Shown piece after piece: positions 26,424 through 34,912 of a stretch of 35,431 nucleotides of DNA. The notes beneath the pieces were generated by a model. It saw only the letters and a list, made by a program, of their open reading frames with translations, was not told the DNA's origin and did no database searches. The DNA comes from an uncultured Actinomycetes bacterium (GTDB lineage Bacteria; Actinomycetota; Actinomycetes; Mycobacteriales; Mycobacteriaceae), in the NCBI GenBank assembly GCA_903862565.1, contig CAIOYU010000449.1:1-35431 (forward strand), written 5' to 3'. The position numbers and the translations under genes are program-made. Within the stretch, counting starts at the first letter, position 1; each line of letters opens with the position of its first letter.

Positions 26424-27296
26424 TCAGTATGTGTAAAAACCCTGGCCAGACTTCTTGCCGAGCCGTCCGGCTTCGACCATGCGCAGCAGCAGCGACGGCG
26501 GCGCGTAGAGCGGCTCCTTGAACTCGTCGAACAACTTGTCGGCGATGAGCTTCAGGGTGTCCAGACCGACCAGGTCGGATAGCCGCAGCGGACCCATCGG
26601 GTGGGACAGGCCGGCGACGACTGCCTTGTCCACGTCTTCGATGGAGGCGACACCCGACTCAACCATGCGGATGGCAGACAGCAGATAGGGCACCAGCAGG
26701 AAGTTGACGACGAAACCGGAGCGGTCGGTGCAGCGCACCACCTGTTTGCCCAGCACCTTGCCGGCGAACTCCTCGGTGCGGGCGGCCGCCGACTCGGTGG
26801 TGACCAGAGTGGTGACCAATTCGACCAGGGGCAACACCGGCACGGGATTGAAGAAGTGCAGCCCCAGTACCCGGCCGGGATTCTTCGTCGAGGCCGCGAT
26901 CTTCATGATCGGGATGCTCGAGGTGTTCGAGGCCAGCACCGCGTCGGGATCTGTGATGATCTCGTCGAGCTGGCTGAAGATGGACGCCTTGACGTTCTCG
27001 TCCTCGATGACCGCCTCGATGACCAGCTGGCGATCCGCCAGGTCGGCGAGCGTAGTGGTGAAGTGCAGCCGCGCGACGGCGGCGTCGCGCTCGCCCTCGG
27101 TGATCTTGCCGGAGCTGACGCCGCGGTCCAGCGACTTCACGATGCGGTTCCGGCCGGCGGTCACCAGCGCCTCGGTGGTCTCGAAGACCTTGACGTCGAC
27201 GCCCGCGCGGGCGCAGACCTCGGCGATTCCGCCACCCATCTGACCGGCGCCGATGACGCCGACGCGTTCGATGGCCTTTGTCACGGTGTCTCCCAC
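26424..27296 (-). CDS. fadB2: 3-hydroxybutyryl-CoA dehydrogenase FadB2
   Basis: This enzyme carries out NAD(P)-dependent interconversion of 3-hydroxybutyryl-CoA and acetoacetyl-CoA in fatty acid metabolism. The 290 residues begin with VGVIGAGQMGGGIAE, followed by LVIEAVIEDE, ASNTSSIPIM, LGLHFFNPVPVLPLVE (catalytic His) and a C-terminal domain ending GKKSGQGFYTY. It is nearly collinear with Rv0468. Two in-frame GTG starts are possible: 27296, preceded by GGGAGG, and 27284, preceded by GGGAGA. It lies downstream of icl1 beyond a hairpin terminator and upstream of umaA with an 82-base gap. Confidence 0.95.
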   Translation of the reverse strand: MGDTVTKAIERVGVIGAGQMGGGIAEVCARAGVDVKVFETTEALVTAGRNRIVKSLDRGVSSGKITEGERDAAVARLHFTTTLADLADRQLVIEAVIEDENVKASIFSQLDEIITDPDAVLASNTSSIPIMKIAASTKNPGRVLGLHFFNPVPVLPLVELVTTLVTTESAAARTEEFAGKVLGKQVVRCTDRSGFVVNFLLVPYLLSAIRMVESGVASIEDVDKAVVAGLSHPMGPLRLSDLVGLDTLKLIADKLFDEFKEPLYAPPSLLLRMVEAGRLGKKSGQGFYTY

Positions 27297-27332
27297 AGTG
27301 AATGCCTCCCAATCAGTGTTCCGGACATGAAG

Positions 27333-27362
27333 AGACCCCGCCCGGCGAACCGGACGGGGTCT
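27333..27362 (-). terminator. icl1 terminator hairpin
   Basis: AGACCCCG (27333-27340) pairs with CGGGGTCT (27355-27362), and an inner CCGG/CCGG pair (27342-27345, 27350-27353) continues the stem across one mismatch. On the minus strand the loop is TTCG (UUCG tetraloop). It lies 46 bases after the icl1 stop. Only a short T-rich stretch (TCTTC) follows. Confidence 0.65.
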
Positions 27363-27408
27363 TCATCGGCTTAGTGCTTCCGTCCTTGGTTCCACTTCGC
27401 CTGACGGC

Positions 27409-28704
27409 TCAGTGGAACTGACCTTCTTCGGTCGAGCCCGCAAGCGCGGTGGTCGACGAGGTCGGGTCGACCGTGGTGGCGATCTTGTCGAAGTAGCCGG
27501 CGCCGACCTCGCGCTGGTGCTTGGTGGCGGTGTAGCCACGAGCCTCGGCGGCGAACTCACGCTCCTGCAGTTCGACGTAGGCGGTCATCTGGTTGCGGGC
27601 GTAGCCGTAGGCCAGATCGAACATCGAGTAGTTCAGGGCGTGGAAGCCGGCCAGCGTGATGAACTGGAACTTGAAGCCCATCGCCCCGAGTTCCTTCTGG
27701 AACTTCGCGATGGTGGCGTCGTCCAGGTGCTGCTTCCAGTTGAACGACGGCGAGCAGTTGTAGGCCAGCAGCTGGTCCGGGAACTCGCTCTTGACGCCCT
27801 CGGCGAACTTCTTCGCCAGCTCCAGATCCGGCGTGCCGGTCTCCATCCAGATCAGATCCGAGTACGGCGCGTATGCCTTGGCGCGGGCGATGCACGGCTC
27901 GAGGCCGTTCTTGATGTGATAAAAGCCCTCAGAGGTGCGCTCACCGGTGACGAACGGCTTGTCGCGATCGTCGACGTCGGAGGTGATCAGGGTGGCGGCC
28001 TCGGCGTCGGTGCGGGCGATGACGACGGTGGGGACGCCGGCGACGTCAGCGGCCAGGCGCGCAGAGGTCAGGGTGCGGATGTGCTGCTGGGTCGGGATCA
28101 GCACCTTGCCACCGAGGTGGCCGCACTTCTTCTCGGACGCGAGCTGGTCCTCCCAGTGTGAACCGCCGACGCCCGCGGCGATCATCGCCTTCTGCAGTTC
28201 GTAGACGTTCAGGGCGCCGCCGAAACCGGCCTCACCGTCGGCGACGATCGGCACCAGCCAGTTGTCGATCGAGGTGTCGCCCTCGACCTTGGCGATCTCG
28301 TCGGCGCGAAGCAACGCGTTGTTGATGCGGCGGACCACCTGCGGAACCGAGTTGGCCGGGTAGAGGCTCTGGTCGGGGTAGGTGTGGCCGGACAGGTTGG
28401 CGTCGCCGGCGACCTGCCACCCGGACAGGTAGATGGCCTTCAGACCACCGCGGACCTGCTGGACGGCCATGTTGCCGGTCAGCGCTCCGAGGGCGTTGAC
28501 GAAGTCCATGTTGTTGACCTGGTCCCAGAGGATCTCCGCGCCACGGCGGGCCAGGGTGTGCTCCTCGACGACGGTGCCCTGCAGAGCGACGACCGACTCG
28601 GCGGAGTAGGTCCGGGTGATGCCCTTCCAGCGCGGATTGGTATCCCAATCCTTCTGGATCTCGGCGGCGCTCTTGGGCTTGCCGACGTTGGACACGCTGG
28701 CCAT
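27409..28704 (-). CDS. icl1: Isocitrate lyase
   Basis: Isocitrate lyase splits isocitrate to glyoxylate and succinate in the glyoxylate shunt; in mycobacteria it also acts in the methylcitrate cycle. The 431 residues include [39 protein letters not shown], catalytic KKCGHLGGK (Cys194), [22 protein letters not shown] and [19 protein letters not shown] at 28704 has an AAGGAGA site and gives the family length (428 in M. tuberculosis); the five-residue extension was rejected. Tandem TTTGCGAAG repeats upstream and ramB nearby indicate RamB control by carbon source. Confidence 0.97.
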   Translation of the reverse strand: MASVSNVGKPKSAAEIQKDWDTNPRWKGITRTYSAESVVALQGTVVEEHTLARRGAEILWDQVNNMDFVNALGALTGNMAVQQVRGGLKAIYLSGWQVAGDANLSGHTYPDQSLYPANSVPQVVRRINNALLRADEIAKVEGDTSIDNWLVPIVADGEAGFGGALNVYELQKAMIAAGVGGSHWEDQLASEKKCGHLGGKVLIPTQQHIRTLTSARLAADVAGVPTVVIARTDAEAATLITSDVDDRDKPFVTGERTSEGFYHIKNGLEPCIARAKAYAPYSDLIWMETGTPDLELAKKFAEGVKSEFPDQLLAYNCSPSFNWKQHLDDATIAKFQKELGAMGFKFQFITLAGFHALNYSMFDLAYGYARNQMTAYVELQEREFAAEARGYTATKHQREVGAGYFDKIATTVDPTSSTTALAGSTEEGQFH

Positions 28705-28807
28705 GGGAATCTCCTTCACTCTGGGTTATCCGCCCGACGTGTTGGATTTCCTGCAACCGCCCGGGCCTCTTCGCTGATGAGCTAAGAAGACGATCCCACA
28801 TCGGATA

Positions 28808-28891
28808 TTCGCAGGTCAAACCGCCCTTGCGATTCCCAAATTTGGCAACAGACAGACGCGGATTTGCGAAGTTTGCGAAGTTCGCAGGTCA
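28808..28891 (-). promoter_or_regulatory. icl1 upstream control region with candidate RamB sites
   Basis: Two copies of TTCGCAGGTCA lie at 28808-28818 and 28881-28891. The second is preceded by tandem TTTGCGAAG units at 28863-28871 and 28872-28880. GAAGTTTGCGAA (28868-28879) matches the RamB motif I recall (AAAGTTTGCAAA) at 10 of 12 bases. A CCAAATTTGG palindrome lies between them (28836-28845). On the minus strand the first repeat contains TTGACC (28814-28819), a possible icl1 -35. No firm -10 could be chosen. Confidence 0.5.
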
Positions 28892-28909
28892 GCCGGGGGT
28901 CGGAACTCG

Positions 28910-29728
28910 TCACAACGGGAAGATCGAGGCGACCGCCTTGACCTCATTGCCGACCACGTATGTGAGCGTTCTAACAGTCCGATCGGTCAGCGCCGCACCG
29001 AATTTGTCCGTAGAGCCCGGCGGATAGGTGTGCAGGAGGATCTCCAGCTTGTCGCCGTACGCCACCGGAGCATCGTGCTCGATGGTGACGCGAAGTGGCG
29101 CTTCGGTGAGCTCCGGATACGGCCCCAGGAACTCCTCGACGACCTTCCAGTACACCGAGTTGTTGACATGGTCGAAGAGGTCGATGTCGCTGACCCGGAT
29201 CGGGAAGGCCCGGATCTCGTCGGCGTCCTCCCGGGAACCCGGCTTGAGGTAGCCCTTCCAACGCAGGCGGTCGATGTCGGTGGTGCGCTTGAGACCCCTG
29301 ATGAAGTCGTCGGACATGCGTGCCGGGGTCTGAGTCTCCCGGTTGAAGCTGATCCAGAAGGCCTCGGTCTCGACCAGTCCGCCCTTGCGCCCGTCGATGC
29401 GCACGCGCATCTCGCACCACCGACTCGACGCGCCCGAGCACCAGCGGCGCAACCGCAAGGTGTCCTGGAAATCGATCGGGGCGATCATGTCGATCATGGT
29501 GCGGCGGACGATCCACAAGGGATGGGTGTCGTTGTGGCCCACCTCGCGCAGATGGTCCTGACCGATGTCCATGATGTGGCGAGCGGCGGCGTCCAGTCGG
29601 AGCCGTCCCAGGCGATCGACGTCAGCCGGCCGCAGCGGCCATTGCCGATCGAACACATCCGGATGCGGATCAGGAACAGGCATCAGCACCTTCGCCAGGC
29701 CGGTGTCGACTGTTCCGTTGCTACCCAC
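28910..29728 (-). CDS. Acyl-ACP thioesterase-type protein (Rv0466-like)
   Basis: This protein of about 272 residues belongs to the FatA/FatB-like hotdog family and matches Rv0466. It is expected to hydrolyse acyl-ACP or acyl-CoA thioesters. Seen are LDAAARHIMDIGQDHLREVG, HPLWIVRRTMIDMIAPIDFQDTLRLRRWCSGASSRWCEMRVRIDGRKGGLVETEAFWI, and in the second hotdog FPIRVSDIDLFDHVNNSVYWKVVEEFL. The latter carries the Asn/His positions of the family. GTG at 29728 is chosen to avoid overlap with the divergent ramB; later starts at 29683 (ATG) are possible. It lies upstream of icl1 on the same strand. Confidence 0.85.
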   Translation of the reverse strand: MGSNGTVDTGLAKVLMPVPDPHPDVFDRQWPLRPADVDRLGRLRLDAAARHIMDIGQDHLREVGHNDTHPLWIVRRTMIDMIAPIDFQDTLRLRRWCSGASSRWCEMRVRIDGRKGGLVETEAFWISFNRETQTPARMSDDFIRGLKRTTDIDRLRWKGYLKPGSREDADEIRAFPIRVSDIDLFDHVNNSVYWKVVEEFLGPYPELTEAPLRVTIEHDAPVAYGDKLEILLHTYPPGSTDKFGAALTDRTVRTLTYVVGNEVKAVASIFPL

Positions 29729-29755
29729 GCCGAGATCATGCCACGCTGATTTGTG

Positions 29756-31171
29756 ATGTCGAAGACGTTCGTCGGCTCGAGGTTGCGCCAACTACGGAGT
29801 GAACGCGGTTTCAGCCAGGCTGCGCTGGCCCAGATTCTGGACATCTCGCCGAGCTACCTCAACCAAATCGAACACGACGTGCGGCCGCTGACCCTGGCGG
29901 TGCTGCTGCGGATCACCGAGGTGTTCGGCATCGACGCAACGTTCTTCGCCTCCGACGACGACACCCGACTGGTCGCCGAGTTGCGGGAAGTCATGTTCGA
30001 CCGCGATCTGGACGCGGAGGTCGACCCGGCCCAGATCGTCGAGATGGTCAGCACCCACCCGGCGATCGCCCGGGCGATGGTCAACCTGCACCGCCGTTAC
30101 CGCATCACCACCGCCCAACTGGCTGCGGCAACCGAGGACCGGTTGCACGACGGCAGCGGCAGCGGCTCAATCACCATGCCGCACGAAGAGGTTCGCGACT
30201 ACTTCTATCAGCGACAGAATTACCTGCACGAACTCGACACCGCCGCTGAGGATCTCACAGCCCGCATGCGGATGCATCGCGGTGAACTGCTCGGCGAGTT
30301 GTCGCGGCGGCTGTCACAGGTGCATGGCGTGCACATCGTCAAGCGAATCGACCTGGGCGACACCGTGCTGCACCGCTACCACACCCGATCGAAGGTCCTG
30401 GAGATCAGCACCCACCTGTCCACGGGCCAGCAGGTGTTCAAGATGGCGTCGGAGTTGGCCTACCTCGAAGTCGGCGACCTCATCGAGGAGATGGTCACCG
30501 ACGGAAAGTTCACCAGCGACGAGTCGCGCACACTGGCCCGTGCGGGATTGGCCAACTACTTCGCCGCCGCCGTGATGCTGCCCTATCAACAGTTCCACGA
30601 CGTGAGTGAGAACTTCCGCTACGACATCGAACGACTCTCGGCCTTCTACCAGGTGAGCTACGAGACCGTCTGCCATCGACTCTCGACGTTGCAGCGGCCT
30701 TCGATGCGCGGTGTGCCGTTCTCGTTCGTCCGGGTCGACAAGGCCGGGAACATGTCTAAACGCCAGTCCGCCACCGGTTTCCACTTCTCCTCTGCCGGAG
30801 GTACCTGTCCGCTGTGGAACGTCTACGAGACCTTCGCCAACCCCGGCAAGATCCTGGTGCAGATCGCCGAGATGCCCGATGGCCGCAGCTACATGTGGGT
30901 GGCGCGGACCGTCGAACGCAGGGCATCGCGCTACGGACAGCCGGGCAAGACCTTTGCGATCGGGCTAGGCTGCGACGTGCGGCACGCCAGTCGGCTGGTG
31001 TACTCCGAAGGATTGGATCTGTCCTCGGACAGCGCCACCCCGATCGGGTCCGGTTGCCGGGTGTGCGAACGGGACAATTGTCCGCAGCGCGCCTTCCCGG
31101 CCCTGGGTCGCGCGCTTGACCTCGACGAGCACCGCAGCACGGTGTCGCCCTACCTGGTGAAGGAGCCGTAA
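29756..31171 (+). CDS. ramB: Transcriptional regulator RamB
   Basis: This 471-residue regulator of acetate and glyoxylate metabolism controls icl1 in mycobacteria and corynebacteria. It has an N-terminal XRE helix-turn-helix (about 5-60: LRQLRSERGFSQAALAQILDISPSYLNQIEHDVRPL). A central ImmA/IrrE-related region follows, then a C-terminal short-chain fatty acyl regulator domain with CRVCERDNCPQRAFPALGRALDLDEHRSTVSPY, which has clustered cysteines. It is near identical in layout to Rv0465c (474 residues). ATG 29756 (MSKTF) is preferred over GTG 29753. It is divergent from the Rv0466-like gene with about 25 bases between starts, so its promoter must overlap that gene or be leaderless. Confidence 0.96.
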   Translation: MSKTFVGSRLRQLRSERGFSQAALAQILDISPSYLNQIEHDVRPLTLAVLLRITEVFGIDATFFASDDDTRLVAELREVMFDRDLDAEVDPAQIVEMVSTHPAIARAMVNLHRRYRITTAQLAAATEDRLHDGSGSGSITMPHEEVRDYFYQRQNYLHELDTAAEDLTARMRMHRGELLGELSRRLSQVHGVHIVKRIDLGDTVLHRYHTRSKVLEISTHLSTGQQVFKMASELAYLEVGDLIEEMVTDGKFTSDESRTLARAGLANYFAAAVMLPYQQFHDVSENFRYDIERLSAFYQVSYETVCHRLSTLQRPSMRGVPFSFVRVDKAGNMSKRQSATGFHFSSAGGTCPLWNVYETFANPGKILVQIAEMPDGRSYMWVARTVERRASRYGQPGKTFAIGLGCDVRHASRLVYSEGLDLSSDSATPIGSGCRVCERDNCPQRAFPALGRALDLDEHRSTVSPYLVKEP

Positions 31172-31173
31172 CG

Positions 31174-31719
31174 ATGAGCGGTCAGATCGCGCGCATTCCT
31201 CCCGGCGGCCGCCGGGAGCTCGGTCTGATCAACTGGGTCATCTCCAGGTTCGCGGCCCGCGCCGTGCGAGCGCCGCACATGCATCTCTTCGAAGTCCTCG
31301 GCCAGCATAAGAGGCTGTTCTGGACCTTTCTGCCGTACGGCGATGCCCTGCTGAACAAGGGCAAGCTGCCCAAGACCGAGACGGAACTGATCATCCTGCG
31401 GGTGGGCCATCTGCGCGGGTCGGAATACGAACTCCAGCAACACCGCCGGCTCGCCCGCTCACGGGGAGTCGACCATGAGACGCAGGCGAAGATCTTCGCC
31501 GGCCCCGACGCCGAGGGGCTGACCAGCCGGCAGCGAGCATTGCTGCGCGCCGTCGACGAGTTCACCGCCAATCGTGACCTCTCCGACGAGACCTACACCG
31601 CGCTCGCATCCCATCTCACGCGCCAGCAGATCATCGAATTCTGTGCGCTAGCAGGCCATTACGACACCATCGCCGGAATCCTGGCCACCCTCCGGGTGCC
31701 GATGGACTTCCCGGACTAG
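31174..31719 (+). CDS. Carboxymuconolactone decarboxylase-family protein (Rv0464c-like)
   Basis: This 181-residue CMD/AhpD-fold protein has LPKTETELIILRVGHLRGSEYELQQHRRLARSRGVDHETQAKIF as the helical core, then RQRALLRAVDEF and a C-terminal QIIEFCALAGHYDTIAGIL. The conserved Glu and His of the family are present (E..QQH). The CxxC of peroxidase-type AhpD proteins is absent, so alkylhydroperoxidase activity is unlikely. It starts two bases after the ramB stop, suggesting one operon. It converges on the HNH protein gene with a 4-base overlap. The reaction is unknown. Confidence 0.87.
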   Translation: MSGQIARIPPGGRRELGLINWVISRFAARAVRAPHMHLFEVLGQHKRLFWTFLPYGDALLNKGKLPKTETELIILRVGHLRGSEYELQQHRRLARSRGVDHETQAKIFAGPDAEGLTSRQRALLRAVDEFTANRDLSDETYTALASHLTRQQIIEFCALAGHYDTIAGILATLRVPMDFPD

Positions 31720-33137
31720 AAGGGCGGATCGCCGGCCTCGGATTGCTTTGCGCGGATCGCTTGTTCGGCCTCCGCGTTCAGTTCGGCCCGCCGCCGCCGT
31801 TCGGCGTCGATCCTCGACATGCGGTCCTCGTCTCGGGACTTCTGCCGGGTCGGCATAGCCAGTTCGCGGCGGGCGTGGGCTTCGGTGACAGGCGCCACCA
31901 CCTGATCGCCGGTCGGAGTGGCCAGGACGGGGAAGTGCAGCGCGCCGCCGGGCACCGTCGAGTACCGATGTCCGGTAGGTGAGGTGAATGTGACTGTGCC
32001 GTCTGGTGATTGACTCTCGCTCCAGCCGCCCGGGCCACTGAAGAACGTCTTGACCAGGTGATGCGCGCGGCAGTAGAGCTTGGCGTTGGAGGCCCGCGTC
32101 GGGCCCAGCGGGAATGGCACCGTGTGGTCGATATCGCATACGGTGGCGGGCGCGTCGCAACCCGGCCACCGACAGGTGAGGTCGCGCCAGCGGATGAATT
32201 CGGCAAGAGCAGCAGAGGGGCGATAGCCCGCCTCGTCATCACCGCCGGGAATCGGCAGAGGCTTGAGCCGGGCGGATGGGGCCAGTGCACACACCGCCTC
32301 GGCGGGCTGAATACCGAACCCGGGAAGGTAGCCCGGGGAGTTTCCGCGGCCGTCGAGGGTGGCCTGTTCGGCAAGCAGGTGGATCACCACCGGGGCCGCC
32401 CCTGCCGACCCGACCATCGGGCAGTCGTCGGACCCGCACGCACACGCCAGTCGGTCGGCTCCGGCGGCCAGTGCCCCCACCGCGTCGCTGCGACGTTGCA
32501 TCGCCGTCCGCGGATCGCCCTTGCAGACCGTCGCCGCCAGTGCGTCGAGTCGCTGGTCGAAGGCCGCGGCGTCGGCGGCGTGGATGTTGGCCCAGATGCC
32601 GCCCATCCCCGGGGTGGTCGGGCCCACGTCCACGTAGCGGTTCTCGTCGACGTCCGGCGGGACCCTGACCCCGTCGGGGTCGAACCCGGCGATACACCGG
32701 TCGATACGGTCGGCCAGCTTGGGACCGGAGAGCTTCATCCAGGCCGGCGCGAGCCGGGCCAGTGCGGCATCGATGGCGGCGAGGGCCTCCGAATTGACGA
32801 TCGAAGTGCGGTTCATGATCGTCGTGACCATGCGGAAGTCGACATCGCCGGTGGCGAAGACGGCCGCAACCCTGGGCAACCGCTCGCGAAGGTCGCGGGC
32901 ATAGCGGATCTGGGTTCCGGCGCGGCCCCGGCTGATGTTCTGTGCCGCCGACACTTCCGCGGCGACCGCCTCGAACGGGTCAGCACACCACAGCGTGCGG
33001 TCGGCCCAATCAAATGACCGTCGCGCATACAACTCACCGACCGCAGATAGGCGCCGGGCAATCGCGACCGATTCGGCGCGGGCGGCTGCGCCCATCGCCT
33101 CGATGAGCTCAGCGTCGGAAAGACCTGATTCGAACAT
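31716..33137 (-). CDS. 13E12-type DUF222/HNH endonuclease-domain protein
   Basis: This 473-residue protein has an N-terminal DUF222 helical domain (MFESGLSDAELIEAMGAAARAESVAIARRLSAVGELYARR...). A C-terminal HNH motif follows, CRWPGCDAPATVCDIDHTVPFPLGPT...LYCRAHHLVKTF, with metal/Cys ligands in C..PGC and the IDH/HH catalytic elements. This is the REP13E12-like family, abundant and variable in mycobacteria, whose function is not established. The ATG at 33137 is chosen over a TTG at 33176 because it gives the typical MFES start. I do not recall this gene between Rv0464c and Rv0463 in M. tuberculosis, so it is probably an accessory insertion. Confidence 0.9.
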   Translation of the reverse strand: MFESGLSDAELIEAMGAAARAESVAIARRLSAVGELYARRSFDWADRTLWCADPFEAVAAEVSAAQNISRGRAGTQIRYARDLRERLPRVAAVFATGDVDFRMVTTIMNRTSIVNSEALAAIDAALARLAPAWMKLSGPKLADRIDRCIAGFDPDGVRVPPDVDENRYVDVGPTTPGMGGIWANIHAADAAAFDQRLDALAATVCKGDPRTAMQRRSDAVGALAAGADRLACACGSDDCPMVGSAGAAPVVIHLLAEQATLDGRGNSPGYLPGFGIQPAEAVCALAPSARLKPLPIPGGDDEAGYRPSAALAEFIRWRDLTCRWPGCDAPATVCDIDHTVPFPLGPTRASNAKLYCRAHHLVKTFFSGPGGWSESQSPDGTVTFTSPTGHRYSTVPGGALHFPVLATPTGDQVVAPVTEAHARRELAMPTRQKSRDEDRMSRIDAERRRRAELNAEAEQAIRAKQSEAGDPPF

Positions 33138-33229
33138 ATTTTCGACGATAGCGAGCGGGGCCGGTCTCGACGGCAACAGAAGTTCCCGACACCCAGATCT
33201 GTGGATGAATCAGCGACTGTGGAAAGCCA

Positions 33230-33511
33230 CTACAGGTAGGTCTCACCCAGGACGATCAGCGTGAACACCACCGGCGAGAACGCCAGACCGGCGAGGAACG
33301 CCGCCGGGGTCAACTGCTTCTGCTGGTACTGCCCCCACGCCAGGTACAACAGACCACCGGCAGCGAGCAGGAAGAACGCAGCGACGATCAAGACGCCGCC
33401 GCTCACTGACGTCGACCCCAGCGCGACGGAGATGCCGATCAGCCACAGCAGGTGGCCCAGGATCAAGCCGCCAGTCCCGGCGATGACCGCGGTGCCCGCC
33501 GGGGAGGTCAA
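33230..33511 (-). CDS. Small three-helix membrane protein (Rv0463-like)
   Basis: This 93-residue integral membrane protein has three hydrophobic segments ([67 protein letters not shown]), with QYQQKQLTP between the second and third. It matches Rv0463 in position and length (97). The start is inferred as a TTG at 33511 that overlaps the lpdC stop (TTGA). Longer frames upstream lie inside lpdC and are not credible. The unusual start implies coupling to lpdC translation. Function is unknown. Confidence 0.82.
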   Translation of the reverse strand: MTSPAGTAVIAGTGGLILGHLLWLIGISVALGSTSVSGGVLIVAAFFLLAAGGLLYLAWGQYQQKQLTPAAFLAGLAFSPVVFTLIVLGETYL

Positions 33512-34908
33512 AAGTTGATCATGTGGCCGGCGAGGCCGTGGAAGCACTCCTGCAGTGCCTCCGACAGCGTCGGGTGGGTGTGCACGTTGCGCGCCAACTC
33601 GTTGACCGTCAGGTCCCACTTCTGGGCGAGGGTGACCTCGGGCAGCAGTTCGGAGACGTCGGGCCCGATCAGGTGGGCGCCGAGCAGTTCGCCGTACTTG
33701 CCGTCGGCAATCACCTTGACGAAGCCGGTGGGGTCGGCCAGACCATGGGCTTTTCCATTGGCACTGAACGGGAACTTGGCCACCTTGACGTCGTAACCCT
33801 CGGCCCGAGCCTGCTCCTCGGTGAGACCGAAACTGGCCACCTGCGGCTGGCAGAACGTCGCACGCGGCATCATCCGGTAGTCGCCCAGCGTCATGGTCTC
33901 GGCTCCGCCGATGGTCTCGGCCGCCACCACGCCCATCGCCTCGGCGACGTGAGCCAACTGCAACTTGGCGGTGACGTCGCCGATGGCGTAGATGTGCGGG
34001 ACGTTGGTGCGCATGTGGTCGTCGATGCCGATGGCACCGCGGTCGGTGAGAGCGACGCCCGTCGTCTCCAGACCGTAACCGGACACGTTGGGTGCGAAGC
34101 CGATGGCCTGCATCACCTTGTCGGCCTTGAGTTCCTGCGTCACCCCGTCCTTGCTGACGACGATGGAGACGGACCCGTCGGCCTCGTTGTCCACGATCGA
34201 CTCCACCTTGGTGCCGGTGAGGATCTTCACGCCGAGCTTCTTGTACTGCTTCTCGATCTCCTTCGAGACCTCGGCGTCCTCGTTGGGCAGCGCTCGCGGG
34301 AGGAACTCGACGATGGTGACGTCGACCCCGTAGTTCTTCATGACATAGGCGAACTCCATGCCGATGGCACCGGCGCCCGCGATGACGATCGACGACGGCA
34401 GGTCCCGCGTCAAGATCTGCTCTTCATAGGTCACCACGTTCTTCGACAGCGAAGTGCCGGGTATCAGTCGGGTGCTGCTGCCGGTGGCAATGATGGCGTT
34501 GTTGAACGTGACGGTCTCGGTGCCCCCGTCGTTGAGGTTGACGACGATGGTGTTGGCGTCGGTGAACTGGCCGTAGCCGTTGATCTCGGTGATCTTGTTC
34601 TTCTTCATCAGGTAGTGCACACCGGCCACGCGGCCCTCGGCGACCTTGCGGCTGCGGTCGAAGGCGGCGCCGAAGTCGAAGGTGGCGTTGCCGCTGATGC
34701 CGAACGTCGCCGCTTCTTTGGTGACGATGTGGGCAAGTTCGGCGTTGCGCAACAACGCTTTGGACGGGATGCACCCGACGTTGAGGCAGACGCCGCCCCA
34801 GTACTTGGGCTCGACGATCGCGGTGTTCAGGCCCAGTTGGGCACAGCGGATGGCAGCAACGTATCCGCCGGGGCCGGCGCCCAGGACGACGACATCAAAG
34901 TGGGTCAC
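33508..34908 (-). CDS. lpdC: Dihydrolipoamide dehydrogenase
   Basis: This is the E3 flavoprotein of pyruvate and related dehydrogenase complexes; in mycobacteria it also serves peroxynitrite reductase and branched-chain ketoacid dehydrogenase systems. The 466 residues start [15 protein letters not shown] (FAD), then [13 protein letters not shown] with the redox pair Cys41/Cys46, [17 protein letters not shown] (NAD site), [15 protein letters not shown] and the C-terminal [12 protein letters not shown] catalytic His-Glu. Nearly collinear with Rv0462. GTG start at 34908. It is four bases from the upstream membrane protein gene. Confidence 0.97.
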   Translation of the reverse strand: MTHFDVVVLGAGPGGYVAAIRCAQLGLNTAIVEPKYWGGVCLNVGCIPSKALLRNAELAHIVTKEAATFGISGNATFDFGAAFDRSRKVAEGRVAGVHYLMKKNKITEINGYGQFTDANTIVVNLNDGGTETVTFNNAIIATGSSTRLIPGTSLSKNVVTYEEQILTRDLPSSIVIAGAGAIGMEFAYVMKNYGVDVTIVEFLPRALPNEDAEVSKEIEKQYKKLGVKILTGTKVESIVDNEADGSVSIVVSKDGVTQELKADKVMQAIGFAPNVSGYGLETTGVALTDRGAIGIDDHMRTNVPHIYAIGDVTAKLQLAHVAEAMGVVAAETIGGAETMTLGDYRMMPRATFCQPQVASFGLTEEQARAEGYDVKVAKFPFSANGKAHGLADPTGFVKVIADGKYGELLGAHLIGPDVSELLPEVTLAQKWDLTVNELARNVHTHPTLSEALQECFHGLAGHMINF

Positions 34909-34912
34909 GGGC

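Noticed and set aside
33185-33235. Two TCCACAG words resembling DnaA boxes
   Set aside because: Both deviate from the mycobacterial DnaA box, there are only two, and no replication-origin context is present.
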